64,000 bases of DNA from an uncultured Tolumonas sp. (GTDB lineage: Bacteria; Pseudomonadota; Gammaproteobacteria; Enterobacterales; Aeromonadaceae), in NCBI RefSeq assembly GCF_963676665.1, contig NZ_OY781381.1:62001-126000 (forward strand), given 5' to 3'. This document shows positions 10,546 through 19,983 of this stretch, piece by piece (within the stretch, counting starts at the first letter, position 1; every line of letters begins with the position of its first letter). Position numbers and translations under genes: made by a program. The notes under the pieces were generated by a model, which worked only from the letters and a program-made list of their open reading frames with translations, ran no database searches and was not told where the DNA came from.

Positions 10546-11352
10546 TCAAGCCAGGATAAATTTCTCAATCACATGCGCCACACCATCATCTTCATTAGAG
10601 TGGGTCACATAATCGGCAATAGCTTTAATGTCATCAAACGCATTACCCATTGCTACTGACAAACCCGCATATTCCAGCATGTGGATATCATTACCCGCAT
10701 CCCCGACACAGATCACTTCTGCCGATGTAATACCTAAGTAATCCGCCAGCATAGCAACGCCATTGCCTTTATTGCTGTTCTTGTTCAGGATCTCTAAAAA
10801 GAAGGGCGCACTGCGCACTACGGTAAAACGATCGTAATAATCGGTTGGAATTTGCTCAACGCCCGGTGATAAAATTTCTGGTTCATCGACCAGCATAACT
10901 TTCACGATCGGATGATCTTCTGATAATTCATTAAAATCGATAAGTGTCAGCGGAATACCATTCATATCGCGCTCATGCGCAGTGTAATGACTTAATTTAG
11001 GTGAAATCAAACCGAGTTCAGTAGAAAATGCATGGGTATTGACGCCAATTTGCTGACTCACGGCATACACATCATGCAGATCTTTGCCACTGATCAACTG
11101 ACTGCAGATATTTTCCCGGGTACCGACATTTTTAATCAGCGCGCCGTTATAACTCAGTGCGTAATCATCATCGGTGGTCAGTCCCAGTTCAGTCAGATAG
11201 CGCTCCAGCCCTTCAATCGGACGGCCAGAGGCCAACACCACTTTCACCCCTTTTTCTCGGGCTTGGTGAATAGCACTCTTGGTGCGTTCAGAAATCGTAC
11301 CATCGCCACGTAACAACGTGCCGTCCATATCAAGTGCAATCAGCTTATACAT
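10546..11352 (-). CDS. yidA: Sugar-phosphatase YidA (HAD superfamily, Cof-type)
   Basis: A 268-residue HAD phosphatase of the Cof/YidA class, closely resembling E. coli YidA, which dephosphorylates small sugar phosphates in the cytoplasm. HAD motif I is DMDGTLL with nucleophile Asp near residue 8. SGRP marks motif II, a lysine lies in the NKGNGVAMLADYLGI region, and motif IV is GDAGNDIHMLE. The ATG at 11352 is preferred because GGTGA precedes it and E. coli YidA starts equivalently; a GTG three codons upstream is also in frame. It converges with the HD-GYP gene, leaving a 22-bp gap. Confidence 0.9.
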   Translation of the reverse strand: MYKLIALDMDGTLLRGDGTISERTKSAIHQAREKGVKVVLASGRPIEGLERYLTELGLTTDDDYALSYNGALIKNVGTRENICSQLISGKDLHDVYAVSQQIGVNTHAFSTELGLISPKLSHYTAHERDMNGIPLTLIDFNELSEDHPIVKVMLVDEPEILSPGVEQIPTDYYDRFTVVRSAPFFLEILNKNSNKGNGVAMLADYLGITSAEVICVGDAGNDIHMLEYAGLSVAMGNAFDDIKAIADYVTHSNEDDGVAHVIEKFILA

Positions 11353-11649
11353 GGTTATCACCGGAGTAGTAAAGTTGACTGTATTTTACCGGAAAAACCG
11401 GTTTCATTCAGTGGTTTTAGCGCTAACTTTCATTACAAATGAATTAATAAAATTAATGCATAGCGCCCTATTCCCTCTGATGCAATGAATTAAACCATCT
11501 GTCATCGTCGATTTTTTATATCAAAAAAAACGCAACATATAGTTATGTGTTCAATAAAAAAGCAATTATGTGATTTTTTAAACTACCCTGCAGACAAATA
11601 GCCATATTTTATTTAGGATCTACGCTTACCTTCCAATGTTCGGATGAAG
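11353..11649. other. Intergenic region between yidA and the glycine riboswitch
   Basis: This AT-rich stretch must contain the yidA promoter (minus strand) and the promoter of the riboswitch-controlled symporter transcript (plus strand). I saw no convincing -35/-10 pair and no reading frame worth calling. Confidence 0.4.
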
Positions 11650-11815
11650 GTAGCAGGAGAGGATGATTCAACATCCACCGAAGAAGTAAATCTTTCAGGT
11701 GCCGCAAGGTGAGGACTGCTACTGGACGATACTCTGGAGAGATCCGTTAAATCGGGCGCCGAAGGAGCAAAACCCATTTGGGTTGAAACTCTCAGGCAAA
11801 AGGACAGAGGGGATG
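11650..11815 (+). promoter_or_regulatory. Tandem glycine riboswitch
   Basis: Two consecutive gcvT-type aptamers precede the symporter gene. Aptamer 1 spans about 11651-11728 and aptamer 2 about 11732-11812. Both carry the family's conserved pieces: GGAGAG near the 5' side, a CCGAAG loop core (CACCGAAGAAG and CGCCGAAGGAGC), and the 3' core (GTGCCGCAAGGTGAGGACTG, and ACTCTCAGGCAAAAGGAC for the second). P1 of aptamer 2 can be drawn as CTCTG 11732-11736 with CAGAG 11805-11809. Such switches sense glycine and often sit in front of glycine-cleavage or sodium:alanine/glycine symporter genes, as here. Confidence 0.93.
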
Positions 11816-11858
11816 GAATGACATATCTGGTGATCGTCACCGGGTAGGTATTCCTGTC

Positions 11859-11896
11859 TCCTCCTTTCACGAATGAACAGCTTCGTTTCAGGAGGA
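11859..11896 (+). promoter_or_regulatory. Ribosome-site sequestering hairpin (riboswitch expression platform)
   Basis: TCCTCCT at 11859-11865 is complementary to AGGAGGA at 11890-11896, the Shine-Dalgarno of the symporter gene. The hairpin continues, after a 3x3 internal loop, with ACGAA/TTCGT and an 8-nt loop. CTCCTC at 11858-11863 can alternatively pair with GAGGGG at 11807-11812, which overlaps the 3' arm of aptamer 2 P1. Glycine binding would therefore free the sequestering strand and predict an OFF switch. The direction is inference. Confidence 0.6.
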
Positions 11897-11907
11897 TATT
11901 TAAAACT

Positions 11908-13281
11908 ATGCTTCATTCATTTCTTACCGCCGTTGATGATTTTATCTGGGGTCCGCCTCTATTAGCTTTGCTGATGGGTACCGGGCTCTATCTCACTATC
12001 CGTTTAGGTCTGCTACAGGTCATTCGCCTGCCACTGGCACTAAAATTGGTGTTCTTCCCGCCCAAACATGATGATAAAGAAGGTGATGTATCCAGCTTTG
12101 CTGCTTTGTGTACCGCCCTCTCCGCTACTATCGGTACCGGTAATATTGTGGGTGTTGCCACAGCCGTTAAACTGGGTGGCCCAGGTGCTATTTTCTGGAT
12201 GTGGATAGCAGCCTTCTTAGGCATGGCAACAAAATATGCCGAAGGGCTATTGGCTGTTCGTTATCGCCAAAAAGACGCTAACGGTCAGATGAGTGGCGGC
12301 CCTATGTACTATCTGGAAAAAGGCTTAGGCAGTAAATTTCTGGCCTGTTCCTTTGCCTTGTTTGGTATCGGAGTAGCCCTGTTTGGTATCGGTACGTTCC
12401 CACAGGTCAATGCTATTGCAGATGCCGCACAGTTGGCTTTTGAAGTACCAAAATGGACAACCGGCCTGATTCTGGCGGTATTGGTCGCATTGATCACCGT
12501 GGGTGGGATTGAGTCAATTTCCCGCGTATCAACCAAAGTTGTGCCGTTCATGGCCGCGTTGTATGTACTCACCTGCCTTGGTGTCATGTATATAAATGCA
12601 GAACAGCTACCAGCTGTAATTCATCAGATCCTGAATGCTGCGTTTACAACTACAGCCGCTACCGGTGGTTTTGCTGGTGCTACCATGATGCTGGCACTGC
12701 AAGCCGGGGTAGCACGCGGAGTGTTCTCTAATGAATCAGGTTTAGGCTCCGCTCCTATTGCAGCGGCTGCAGCAAAAACTGATTCCTGTGTAGAACAGGG
12801 TCTGGTCTGCATGACCGGAACTTTCTTTGATACCATCATCATCTGCACTATGACTGGTATTACTTTAGTTCTGACCGGCGCATGGCAATCTGATGTGGCT
12901 GGTACCGCGATGACAAACCAGGCTTTCACGCAAGGTATTGGTAGTCAGCTCGGTTTTTATATGGTCAACATCGGTCTGCTGTTCTTTGCCTTCACTACTA
13001 TCATAGGCTGGAACTACTACGGTGAGCGTTGCACCGAATACCTGCTGGGCGTTAAAGCCATCAAAAGCTACCGCTGGGTCTTCGTCTTGTTGGTTGCAGC
13101 TGGTGCATTCCTGCATTTGGATCTGATTTGGATCATTGCCGATATCGTTAACGGTCTGATGGCAATTCCAAATTTGATTGGTTTGATTGGATTGCGTCAT
13201 GTCATTGCAGCAGAAACTTTTGCTTACTTTGGAGCAAAAGACACAACACCAGACGATGGGGAAACGGAAGTCAGTTTATAA
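11908..13281 (+). CDS. Sodium:alanine/glycine symporter (AGCS family)
   Basis: A 457-residue inner-membrane amino-acid carrier of the alanine-or-glycine:cation symporter family. It has about ten hydrophobic segments and the family motifs GTGNIVGVATAVKLGGPGAIFW split around residues 71-92, MATKYAEG, GGPMYYLEKGLG and NESGLGSAPIAAAAA (about residue 272). Substrate is glycine and/or alanine taken up with Na+; the riboswitch in its leader argues for glycine. AGGAGG lies 12 bp upstream of the ATG. A strong bidirectional terminator follows. Confidence 0.93.
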   Translation: MLHSFLTAVDDFIWGPPLLALLMGTGLYLTIRLGLLQVIRLPLALKLVFFPPKHDDKEGDVSSFAALCTALSATIGTGNIVGVATAVKLGGPGAIFWMWIAAFLGMATKYAEGLLAVRYRQKDANGQMSGGPMYYLEKGLGSKFLACSFALFGIGVALFGIGTFPQVNAIADAAQLAFEVPKWTTGLILAVLVALITVGGIESISRVSTKVVPFMAALYVLTCLGVMYINAEQLPAVIHQILNAAFTTTAATGGFAGATMMLALQAGVARGVFSNESGLGSAPIAAAAAKTDSCVEQGLVCMTGTFFDTIIICTMTGITLVLTGAWQSDVAGTAMTNQAFTQGIGSQLGFYMVNIGLLFFAFTTIIGWNYYGERCTEYLLGVKAIKSYRWVFVLLVAAGAFLHLDLIWIIADIVNGLMAIPNLIGLIGLRHVIAAETFAYFGAKDTTPDDGETEVSL

Positions 13282-13293
13282 TCTGGCGACATA

Positions 13294-13326
13294 AAAAAAA
13301 CCGGCTTTCATAAGCCGGTTTTTTTA
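13294..13326. terminator. Bidirectional terminator between the symporter and hupA
   Basis: CCGGCTT/AAGCCGG (13301-13307 and 13312-13318) is flanked by A8 on the left and T7 on the right, so it can end both converging transcripts. Confidence 0.85.
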
Positions 13327-13338
13327 TACAGAAAAGAA

Positions 13339-13614
13339 TTAACCGTTTACTGCGTCTTTTAATGCCTTACCAGCAACAAAAGTTGGTACGTTAGAAGCAG
13401 CAATCGTAATTTCCTGACCAGTCTGAGGGTTACGACCAGTACGGCTAGCACGATGATTTACTTTAAAAGTACCGAAGCCAACCAGCTGTACCGGATCACC
13501 TTCTTTCAGGCTTTGAGTGATAGTTTCCAGAATCTGTTCCAGTGCTGCTTTAGCCTGGGCTTTGCTCATGTCAGCCTTGGCTGCAATCGCATCAACAAGC
13601 TCAGTTTTGTTCAT
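13339..13614 (-). CDS. hupA: DNA-binding protein HU, alpha type
   Basis: HU is a small nucleoid protein that binds and bends DNA as a dimer. The 91-residue sequence [20 protein letters not shown] is closer to E. coli HupA than HupB, and it has the complete beta-ribbon arm ([21 protein letters not shown], with the intercalating proline in GRNPQTG) and the C-terminal helix. The ATG at 13614 has AAGGA 7 bp upstream; an in-frame TTG two codons earlier is ignored. It lies downstream of yjaG as in E. coli, which supports the alpha assignment. Confidence 0.95.
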   Translation of the reverse strand: MNKTELVDAIAAKADMSKAQAKAALEQILETITQSLKEGDPVQLVGFGTFKVNHRASRTGRNPQTGQEITIAASNVPTFVAGKALKDAVNG

Positions 13615-13795
13615 ACGCAATCCTTATTATTTAAGCCGATCAAAAAAGCTGCCTCAATCTAGTCAAATTTCGACGGACTGGCAAAAACTTTCTATCGTGA
13701 TTTCAGGAAAAACAGCAGATTTTCACCGAGAACTTCTTTGAAGTCACAAAACATACTGCCAGCCGCTTAAGCTTTATACTAAGCCCCCGAAACAA

Positions 13796-14398
13796 CTACT
13801 CCAAACTAATGCCCAGATTCGATACACCATTTTGTGTAGCGAGCTCTTTTATCTTCAAAATCACACTCGCATCACGGGGTTGTGATACTGCAGTCAACAG
13901 CTCAACCTGAAAAGCCATTTCTTCTTCTATAAGTGATTCTGCATACAGCTCTTCGTCGGTAAGCTCTTTTCCTTGCTGCATTTCAATAAAGCCAATCACG
14001 GAGCCCAGTGATGTTTGACATACATCATAAGCCTCATCACCCAAGCGAAATACAACCGAGTTATAAGCTGTTGCTAATGCCACACAAGCATCCAGTGCCG
14101 GCCAGGCACCATAACACTCTTCTTTTTGCGGTTCCGGCATGCTGCTTTCTATCTTTTCCAGAATCGCGGACAAATCGACATGCATGCCACGTTCAGTCAG
14201 GTATTGCCACATGGTATCCAGCGCCTGTCGGAAGAGTTTGGCATCACCACGACCAGTGCTTTCAACATACAGGCAATAATTGGGATACATTCTCTCGCTT
14301 AATGCCAACGCATAAACGGTCTGCTGCCACGGCATCAGTTTTTGCAATTTTTTATAAAATTTGTCACCAAACACAGCATTCTCCTTCGCGTAAGCCAT
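13796..14398 (-). CDS. yjaG: YjaG family protein (DUF416)
   Basis: A 200-residue soluble, mainly helical protein of the DUF416/YjaG family. No function is established for the family. Recognisable pieces are LMPWQQTVYALALSERMYPN at the N-terminus and WPALDACVALATAYNS in the middle. It lies immediately upstream of hupA in the same orientation, as in E. coli, and 181 bp separate the two coding regions, enough for an independent hupA promoter. Confidence 0.88.
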   Translation of the reverse strand: MAYAKENAVFGDKFYKKLQKLMPWQQTVYALALSERMYPNYCLYVESTGRGDAKLFRQALDTMWQYLTERGMHVDLSAILEKIESSMPEPQKEECYGAWPALDACVALATAYNSVVFRLGDEAYDVCQTSLGSVIGFIEMQQGKELTDEELYAESLIEEEMAFQVELLTAVSQPRDASVILKIKELATQNGVSNLGISLE

Positions 14399-14647
14399 GA
14401 ATTGTAAGCTAGTCTGCAGCTAATGAAAAATAAACTAACAAACAGATGCATGAGCCGATTCAAATCGATATCGAACAAAAAACCACCAGACACACACTGT
14501 GTTGGCATTTTATTGCCCATTTTATTGTCATCGCACTGCCGTCCGTGATACAAATCTAACTTTGTGCCATCTAGGGTCGATGAAATTTTAACCCTGCATT
14601 CAGTGATGGTATAACATTCCGATTATCAACAGAGCGAAGACAGAACA

Positions 14648-16240
14648 ATGAAACGGATCCTGACACCGTTTACAGGTTTGGCGAATCGTGAGTTACCCAT
14701 TCCCCGACAGCACTTATACGCCATCATTATGCTGGCATGTTTCTCTGTAGCCAGCATTACTCTGTTACCGCCACCAGGCGAGTTGCTTTCAGATAAACCA
14801 ATGCCTGTGTCTACCGACGACTTATCTGCGGATGCTGAATTAAGTAAGCAGGCCGTTGATACCGAATTTGTTAACGTACCGAACCAAGCCTTACTGGATG
14901 ATGGTGATGGTACCAGCGACGGCATCAGTGACGATACCGCTGCTAGTGAACCTCAGTTAATGGATTACACCGTAAAAGATGACGATAACCTTTCTTACAT
15001 CTTTAATACTCTCAACTTATCGCCAGTTTCTCTGCAAAAATTAGTAGCAGTAGACATCCAAAATTCATTGGTCCGCTTGAAACCAGGACAAAAAATTTCG
15101 TTTTATCTCGATGACGAAAACGTTATCCAAAAATTATCGATCCCTTTAGAGCAGGATAAACGTGTCATCTTTGAACGTTCTGGCGATGCCTACAAATCGC
15201 ACATTGAACAAGGTGATACTGCAACTGCTGACGATAATAAACAGGAAAGTGTCAGTGCGGTCGATGTCGACACTACCGATGAAACCAGTAAAACAGACAC
15301 AGCAACTATTACTGACGAAAAATCCAAGGTAAGTAAAAAAGAAGCCGCCAGAATTGCTGCGGAAGAAAAAGCAGATAAAAAAGCCGCAGAAAAAGCCAAA
15401 GCATTAGCGGCTGAGAAAAAAGAAGCTGCTCGTCCAGCCATTCGTCCAACCCGCGTATTGCGTGGCACCATTTCCGGAACATTCGCTAACAGCGCTCGTA
15501 GCGCCGGCCTGAGCGCAGGTCATATTCATCAAGTGACGCGCTTATTCCAAGGCCGAATCGACTTCCGCCGTGATCTGAAAAAAGGCGATATATTTAAAGT
15601 ATTATTCGACCGTAATGCTGTCGGCGGAAAAGCAGTCAGCGATGCACGTGTGTTAGCCGTTATTATCGGTTCTAAAGGAAAAACTTATTCTGCATTCCGC
15701 AGTAGCGACGATAATCAGTTTTATGATGATGAAGGCAGCAGTCTGAGCATGACCCAAAGTGGTAAGTTCATGCGTTTCCCAATCCCATCGTCAACTAAAG
15801 TGAGTTCTGGATTTAATCCACACCGACTTAATCCAGTTACAGGCCGCGTGATGGCGCACAACGGTACAGACTTCTCCGTACATGTAGGAACGCCGGTTCA
15901 GGCGCCAGCAGATGCTGTAGTCGTCAAGGCGACGCGTCATCCTGATATGGGGATTTATCTGGTCTTACGCCACAGTGGCCGTTACAGCACTGTGTATATG
16001 CATTTAAGCAAATCCATGGTGAAACCCGGCCAGAAAGTCAAAATGGGTCAGGTGATCGCCTTATCCGGCAACACCGGTCGTTCTACCGGCCCGCATCTGC
16101 ATTATGAATTCCATGTGAACAATCGCCCGGTCGATCCGATGCGTGTCGATTTGCCAATGAATGAACCAATGCAGAATAAAGCCCGTAAAACTTTGGTGGC
16201 TAAAATTCAGGAATATAAACGTCAGCTGAATGCCGGTTAA
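14648..16240 (+). CDS. mepM: Peptidoglycan DD-endopeptidase of the M23 family (MepM/YebA-like)
   Basis: A 530-residue membrane-anchored murein hydrolase. A single hydrophobic segment (about residues 24-41) follows a short cytoplasmic OapA-like N-terminus. A LysM-like domain comes next (about 108-165, DYTVKDDDNLSYIFNTLNL), then a charged Lys/Ala/Glu-rich linker (about 195-275), and an M23 peptidase domain with zinc ligands His404 and Asp408 (HNGTD) and His483-x-His485 (HLHYEFHVN). Such enzymes cleave D-Ala-mDAP cross-links to allow wall expansion. It is longer than E. coli MepM (440) because of the linker. A terminator follows. Confidence 0.9.
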   Translation: MKRILTPFTGLANRELPIPRQHLYAIIMLACFSVASITLLPPPGELLSDKPMPVSTDDLSADAELSKQAVDTEFVNVPNQALLDDGDGTSDGISDDTAASEPQLMDYTVKDDDNLSYIFNTLNLSPVSLQKLVAVDIQNSLVRLKPGQKISFYLDDENVIQKLSIPLEQDKRVIFERSGDAYKSHIEQGDTATADDNKQESVSAVDVDTTDETSKTDTATITDEKSKVSKKEAARIAAEEKADKKAAEKAKALAAEKKEAARPAIRPTRVLRGTISGTFANSARSAGLSAGHIHQVTRLFQGRIDFRRDLKKGDIFKVLFDRNAVGGKAVSDARVLAVIIGSKGKTYSAFRSSDDNQFYDDEGSSLSMTQSGKFMRFPIPSSTKVSSGFNPHRLNPVTGRVMAHNGTDFSVHVGTPVQAPADAVVVKATRHPDMGIYLVLRHSGRYSTVYMHLSKSMVKPGQKVKMGQVIALSGNTGRSTGPHLHYEFHVNNRPVDPMRVDLPMNEPMQNKARKTLVAKIQEYKRQLNAG

Positions 16241-16278
16241 CTGCGGATTACCCAATCGATAAAACTTGATAGATAAAG

Positions 16279-16306
16279 AAAGACCGGCTGAAAGCCGGTC
16301 TTTTTT
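16279..16306. terminator. Bidirectional terminator between mepM and hemE
   Basis: AGACCGGCT/AGCCGGTCT (16281-16289 and 16293-16301) forms a 9-bp stem with a 3-nt loop. A-rich sequence lies to its left and T6 to its right, and it overlaps the last bases of hemE. Confidence 0.85.
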
Positions 16307-17372
16307 ATGCCTGATGATATGTTTCTGAAAATTGATGCACCGCATCGACAAAGGTACTGACCCGCTCAGGATCAATATCCGGGGTAATACCATGCCCAAG
16401 ATTAAAGACATGCCCAGAACCATGCCCATACCGCCCTAAGATATCCTGCACTTTCACTTTCACTAACGCATCATCACCGTATAACACCGCTGGATCCATA
16501 TTGCCTTGCAGGGCGACTTTATCTCCGACTCGTTGTCGGGCAACGGTAATATCGGTCGTCCAATCCAAGCCTATGGCGTCACAACCTGATGCCGCAATGG
16601 CTTCCAACCATTGGCCGCCGCCTTTCGTGAATAAAGTCACGGGAATAGTTCGACCTTCATAGTGGCGATGAAGCCCCTGAACGATCTGCGTCATATATTG
16701 CAGTGAAAAATCACGGTAATCCTGATGCGATAATACGCCGCCCCAGGTATCAAAAATCATCAATGCATCCGCACCTGCGGCGATCTGTGCATTAAGATAT
16801 TGCGTCACACTGGTTGCTAATTTACTGAGTAAACCATGCAGTAAATGTGGCTCCCGATACATCATCTGTTTAATGCGCGAGAATTGCTTGCTGCTGCCGC
16901 CTTCTACCATATAGGTAGCGAGTGTCCATGGGCTGCCAGAAAAACCAATCAACGGAACTTGTTGTGCCAGTGCCTTCTTAATGGTGCGGACTGCATCCAT
17001 GACATAACGCAACTCACCTTCCGGATCAGGTAACGGCAATGCATCTACATCACGCTGATGCTGAATAGTCTTCGCAAACTTAGGCCCTTCACCAGCACCA
17101 AAGGTCAACCCTAACCCCATGGCATCGGGGATGGTCAAGATGTCGGAAAACAAAATAGCCGCATCAAGCGCATAACGACGTAATGGTTGCAGCGTTACTT
17201 CACACGCCAGCTCCGGAGTTTGACACAAAGTCATAAAATCCCCGGCCTCGGCACGTAGTGCACGATATTCCGGCAGATAACGACCAGCCTGACGCATTAA
17301 CCAAACGGGGGTGCGATCAACGGGCTGACGCAATAGCGCTTTCAGGTAACGATCATTTTCTATCTTAATCAT
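16305..17372 (-). CDS. hemE: Uroporphyrinogen decarboxylase
   Basis: HemE removes four carboxyl groups from uroporphyrinogen III to give coproporphyrinogen III in haem synthesis. The 355-residue protein has the N-terminal signature [20 protein letters not shown] with the substrate-binding arginines, [13 protein letters not shown] containing the catalytic Asp, [17 protein letters not shown], and a C-terminal FNLGHGI. Length matches E. coli. It is divergent from rsd, with which it is also associated in E. coli, but nudC is missing between them. Confidence 0.97.
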   Translation of the reverse strand: MIKIENDRYLKALLRQPVDRTPVWLMRQAGRYLPEYRALRAEAGDFMTLCQTPELACEVTLQPLRRYALDAAILFSDILTIPDAMGLGLTFGAGEGPKFAKTIQHQRDVDALPLPDPEGELRYVMDAVRTIKKALAQQVPLIGFSGSPWTLATYMVEGGSSKQFSRIKQMMYREPHLLHGLLSKLATSVTQYLNAQIAAGADALMIFDTWGGVLSHQDYRDFSLQYMTQIVQGLHRHYEGRTIPVTLFTKGGGQWLEAIAASGCDAIGLDWTTDITVARQRVGDKVALQGNMDPAVLYGDDALVKVKVQDILGRYGHGSGHVFNLGHGITPDIDPERVSTFVDAVHQFSETYHQA

Positions 17373-17488
17373 TTATCTGTTCTGGTTAGTCAATATCCGA
17401 CAATTCTAACATTCTGATGATTAACATGCTGCTAACAATCAATAAACTGTTTAAAGCCTAGGCGGGACATAACAGGAAAAGAGACATG

Positions 17489-17504
17489 GTTAACAGTTGT
17501 TAAC
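17489..17504. repeat. GTTAAC-N4-GTTAAC repeat in the hemE/rsd promoter region
   Basis: Two copies of the palindrome GTTAAC are spaced exactly 10 bp centre to centre, about 85 bp upstream of the rsd start. The arrangement suits a dimeric DNA-binding protein on one face of the helix. No regulator is assigned. Confidence 0.35.
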
Positions 17505-17589
17505 TTCAATGGTGGGTCATTTGTAACAAAGGCCGCACAATGAGTTTAGAAAGAAATAAACACTTTAAATGGTAAACCAAGGAGGCAAC

Positions 17590-18081
17590 ATGCTGGTTAC
17601 TCTTGATAAAATACGCCAACAAGTCGCCGGAAAACACCCTGCTATCGATTCATGGCTGGATGTGCGCCGTAACTTGTTAGTTGAATACATGCAGTTAGCT
17701 GGGCTTATGCCACCTTACCGCAAGGTACAGCCTACTACTCAGGCGCTCTCTGATTTCTGTGACCATTTGGTTGATTATGTATCTGCCGGGCATTTTGAGA
17801 TTTATGAAATTCTGATCCAAGCGTATGAACAGACAGAGGGTAAACATTTATCACTGACTAATCGCTTAATTGATCGCATTCAAGATACAACAGAATCTAT
17901 TCTGGATTTCAATGAACGTTATGGCGATATCAAAGATGACGAAATGCCAGAGCTGGAAACGGATCTCAGCCAGTTAGGTTTGGCATTGGAAGAACGTTTT
18001 AAATTAGAAGACCGGTTAGTGCTGGTTTTGAATGTATTCGGTAATTCAGCGTCATCTGAGAAATCAGCAACAACAGCCTGA
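17590..18081 (+). CDS. rsd: Regulator of sigma D (anti-sigma70 factor Rsd)
   Basis: Rsd is a small helical cytoplasmic protein that binds the housekeeping sigma70 in stationary phase and favours alternative sigma factors. The 163-residue product carries the family pieces IDSWLDVRRNLLVEYMQLAG, LSDFCDHLVDYVSAGHFEIYE and LGLALEERFKLEDRLVLVL. The ATG at 17590 has AAGGAGG 4 bp upstream and is chosen over an ATG at 17569. Location next to hemE matches E. coli. Confidence 0.93.
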   Translation: MLVTLDKIRQQVAGKHPAIDSWLDVRRNLLVEYMQLAGLMPPYRKVQPTTQALSDFCDHLVDYVSAGHFEIYEILIQAYEQTEGKHLSLTNRLIDRIQDTTESILDFNERYGDIKDDEMPELETDLSQLGLALEERFKLEDRLVLVLNVFGNSASSEKSATTA

Positions 18082-18145
18082 TTTCACTTAAGTAGCATGT
18101 TACATTCCATCTAAGCTATTTGGCAGTAATAGGGATCGACAGAGT

Positions 18146-18544
18146 ATGATTGAACGGCGTCGCTTTTTTCGGGTGGTCTATTCAACACCAGCCCGACTCC
18201 AGCAAGGAGAGCATATTTGGTCGACAACCTTATTGGATCTGTCGTTACAGGGTGCGTTGCTGGATCGCCCTAAACAGTGGGCCGACCAAAACGCCGGTTT
18301 ATATACCTTATCTTTCTCATTGGCTGATTCAGAGATCCAAATCAATATGGAAGTTGAGCCAACGCATTTAGACAGCAAAAAACTCGGTGTCTATTGCCAT
18401 CATATTGATATCGATAGTGCCTCTCATCTGCGCCGGCTCATTGAACTGAATGCCGGCGATACGGAATTATTATTGCGTGAGTTTGCTCATTTACTGGAAG
18501 ATCACCAGGAACATGAGCACAACTCTCCTTCCGACTCAGAGTAA
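18146..18544 (+). CDS. Small PilZ-domain protein
   Basis: A 132-residue protein that is essentially one PilZ domain. RRRFFR near the N-terminus supplies the RxxxR arm, and DLSLQGALL (about residues 28-36) supplies D/NxSxxG, the two c-di-GMP-binding motifs. The C-terminal 25 residues are acidic and His-rich. Its target is unknown. It follows rsd by 64 bp and its stop overlaps the radA stop tail to tail by 9 bp. Confidence 0.88.
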   Translation: MIERRRFFRVVYSTPARLQQGEHIWSTTLLDLSLQGALLDRPKQWADQNAGLYTLSFSLADSEIQINMEVEPTHLDSKKLGVYCHHIDIDSASHLRRLIELNAGDTELLLREFAHLLEDHQEHEHNSPSDSE

Positions 18545-19900
18545 TTCAATCACTTCTTGTAAACAGGTCACTGGCATTATTTTCATGCCGGTGATTTCGT
18601 GTTTTGGCATATTGGCTTTCGGAATGATGGCCTGACGGAAACCATGTTTTGCAGCCTCCTGCAAACGCTCCTGTCCGGAGGGTACTGGGCGGATCTCGCC
18701 AGATAAACCAACCTCGCCGAAAATGATCAGATCCTTAGGTAATGGGTTATCGCGGAAACTTGAGACCATTGCCGCAATCAATGCCAGATCGGCACTAGTC
18801 TCTTCTACTTTTACCCCACCAACGACGTTGATGAATACATCCTGATCGGACATCTGAATACCACCATGCCGATGCATTACCGCCAGCAGCATCGCCAACC
18901 GGTTGTGTTCTGCACCAACAGCCAGACGACGCGGGTTGGCTAGTTGTGAATAATCAACCAACGCCTGTAATTCCACCAGCAAAGGTCGAGTGCCTTCCCA
19001 AATAACCATCACCACTGAACCCGGGCTTTCGGCTTCACCACGATTTAGAAAAATAGCCGATGGGTTACTCACCTCTTTCATACCCTGCGACGTCATCGCA
19101 AATACACCGAGTTCATTAATCGCACCAAAGCGGTTTTTCTGACAACGTAAGGTTCGATAACGCGAATCAGCATCCCCCTCCAGCAACACCGAACAATCGA
19201 CACAATGTTCTAATACTTTTGGCCCGGCCAAGGCACCATCCTTGGTGACATGACCGACCATAAAAATAGCCACTTGGTGCTGTTTGGCAAAACGCGTCAA
19301 ATGCGCGGCACTTTCCCGCACCTGAGAGACTGATCCTGGAGATGAGCTGACATCAGCCACATGCATCACTTGAATCGAGTCGATGACCATAACGGCTGGT
19401 TTTTCCTGCAAAGCCAGATGACAGATTTGCTCAACACTGGTCTCTGACAACATGCGCAATTTATCATTGGGCAAACCAAGACGATGCGCCCGCATGGCAA
19501 CCTGTTGCAGTGATTCTTCGCCGGTCACATACAGCACAGGCATACGTTCCGCTAATGAACACATGGTCTGCAGCAGCAAGGTACTTTTCCCTGCCCCCGG
19601 ATGCCCGCCAATCAACATGGCTGACCCCGGCACAATTCCGCCACCCAGCACCCGATCCAGCTCTTTGTAACCGGAGCTGATACGTGGCAACTCAGCCAGC
19701 GACACTTCCGCCAATGTTTGAACCTTGCTCGTCAGCTCACCGGCATAACCGGTCCGCTGCATTTTATTGGTAGTCGCTGATGGGCCCAGACGGATTTCTG
19801 TGATGGTGTTCCACGCCTTACATTCACTGCATTGACCTTGCCAACGGGCTGATTCTGCACCACATTCATTGCAGACGTAAGCGACTTTACTTTTTGCCAT
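18536..19900 (-). CDS. radA: DNA repair protein RadA (Sms)
   Basis: RadA is a RecA-like ATPase and branch-migration helicase that helps process recombination intermediates. The 454-residue protein has an N-terminal C4 zinc finger (CNECGAESARWQGQCSEC, about residues 9-26), a Walker A motif GGHPGAGKST, the RadA-specific KNRFG motif, and a C-terminal Lon-protease-like domain. The ATG at 19900 matches the E. coli start (MAK) and has AAGGA 6 bp upstream; a GTG one codon earlier is ignored. The gene order radA-PilZ gene-serB also occurs in Vibrio. Confidence 0.96.
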   Translation of the reverse strand: MAKSKVAYVCNECGAESARWQGQCSECKAWNTITEIRLGPSATTNKMQRTGYAGELTSKVQTLAEVSLAELPRISSGYKELDRVLGGGIVPGSAMLIGGHPGAGKSTLLLQTMCSLAERMPVLYVTGEESLQQVAMRAHRLGLPNDKLRMLSETSVEQICHLALQEKPAVMVIDSIQVMHVADVSSSPGSVSQVRESAAHLTRFAKQHQVAIFMVGHVTKDGALAGPKVLEHCVDCSVLLEGDADSRYRTLRCQKNRFGAINELGVFAMTSQGMKEVSNPSAIFLNRGEAESPGSVVMVIWEGTRPLLVELQALVDYSQLANPRRLAVGAEHNRLAMLLAVMHRHGGIQMSDQDVFINVVGGVKVEETSADLALIAAMVSSFRDNPLPKDLIIFGEVGLSGEIRPVPSGQERLQEAAKHGFRQAIIPKANMPKHEITGMKIMPVTCLQEVIELL

Positions 19901-19983
19901 CACAGATCCTTTTCAAGAAATTGGCTATTATGTCGATATGGGATATTGATGATAACAATAATCAGCTCAGGAGTGGGCAGTTC

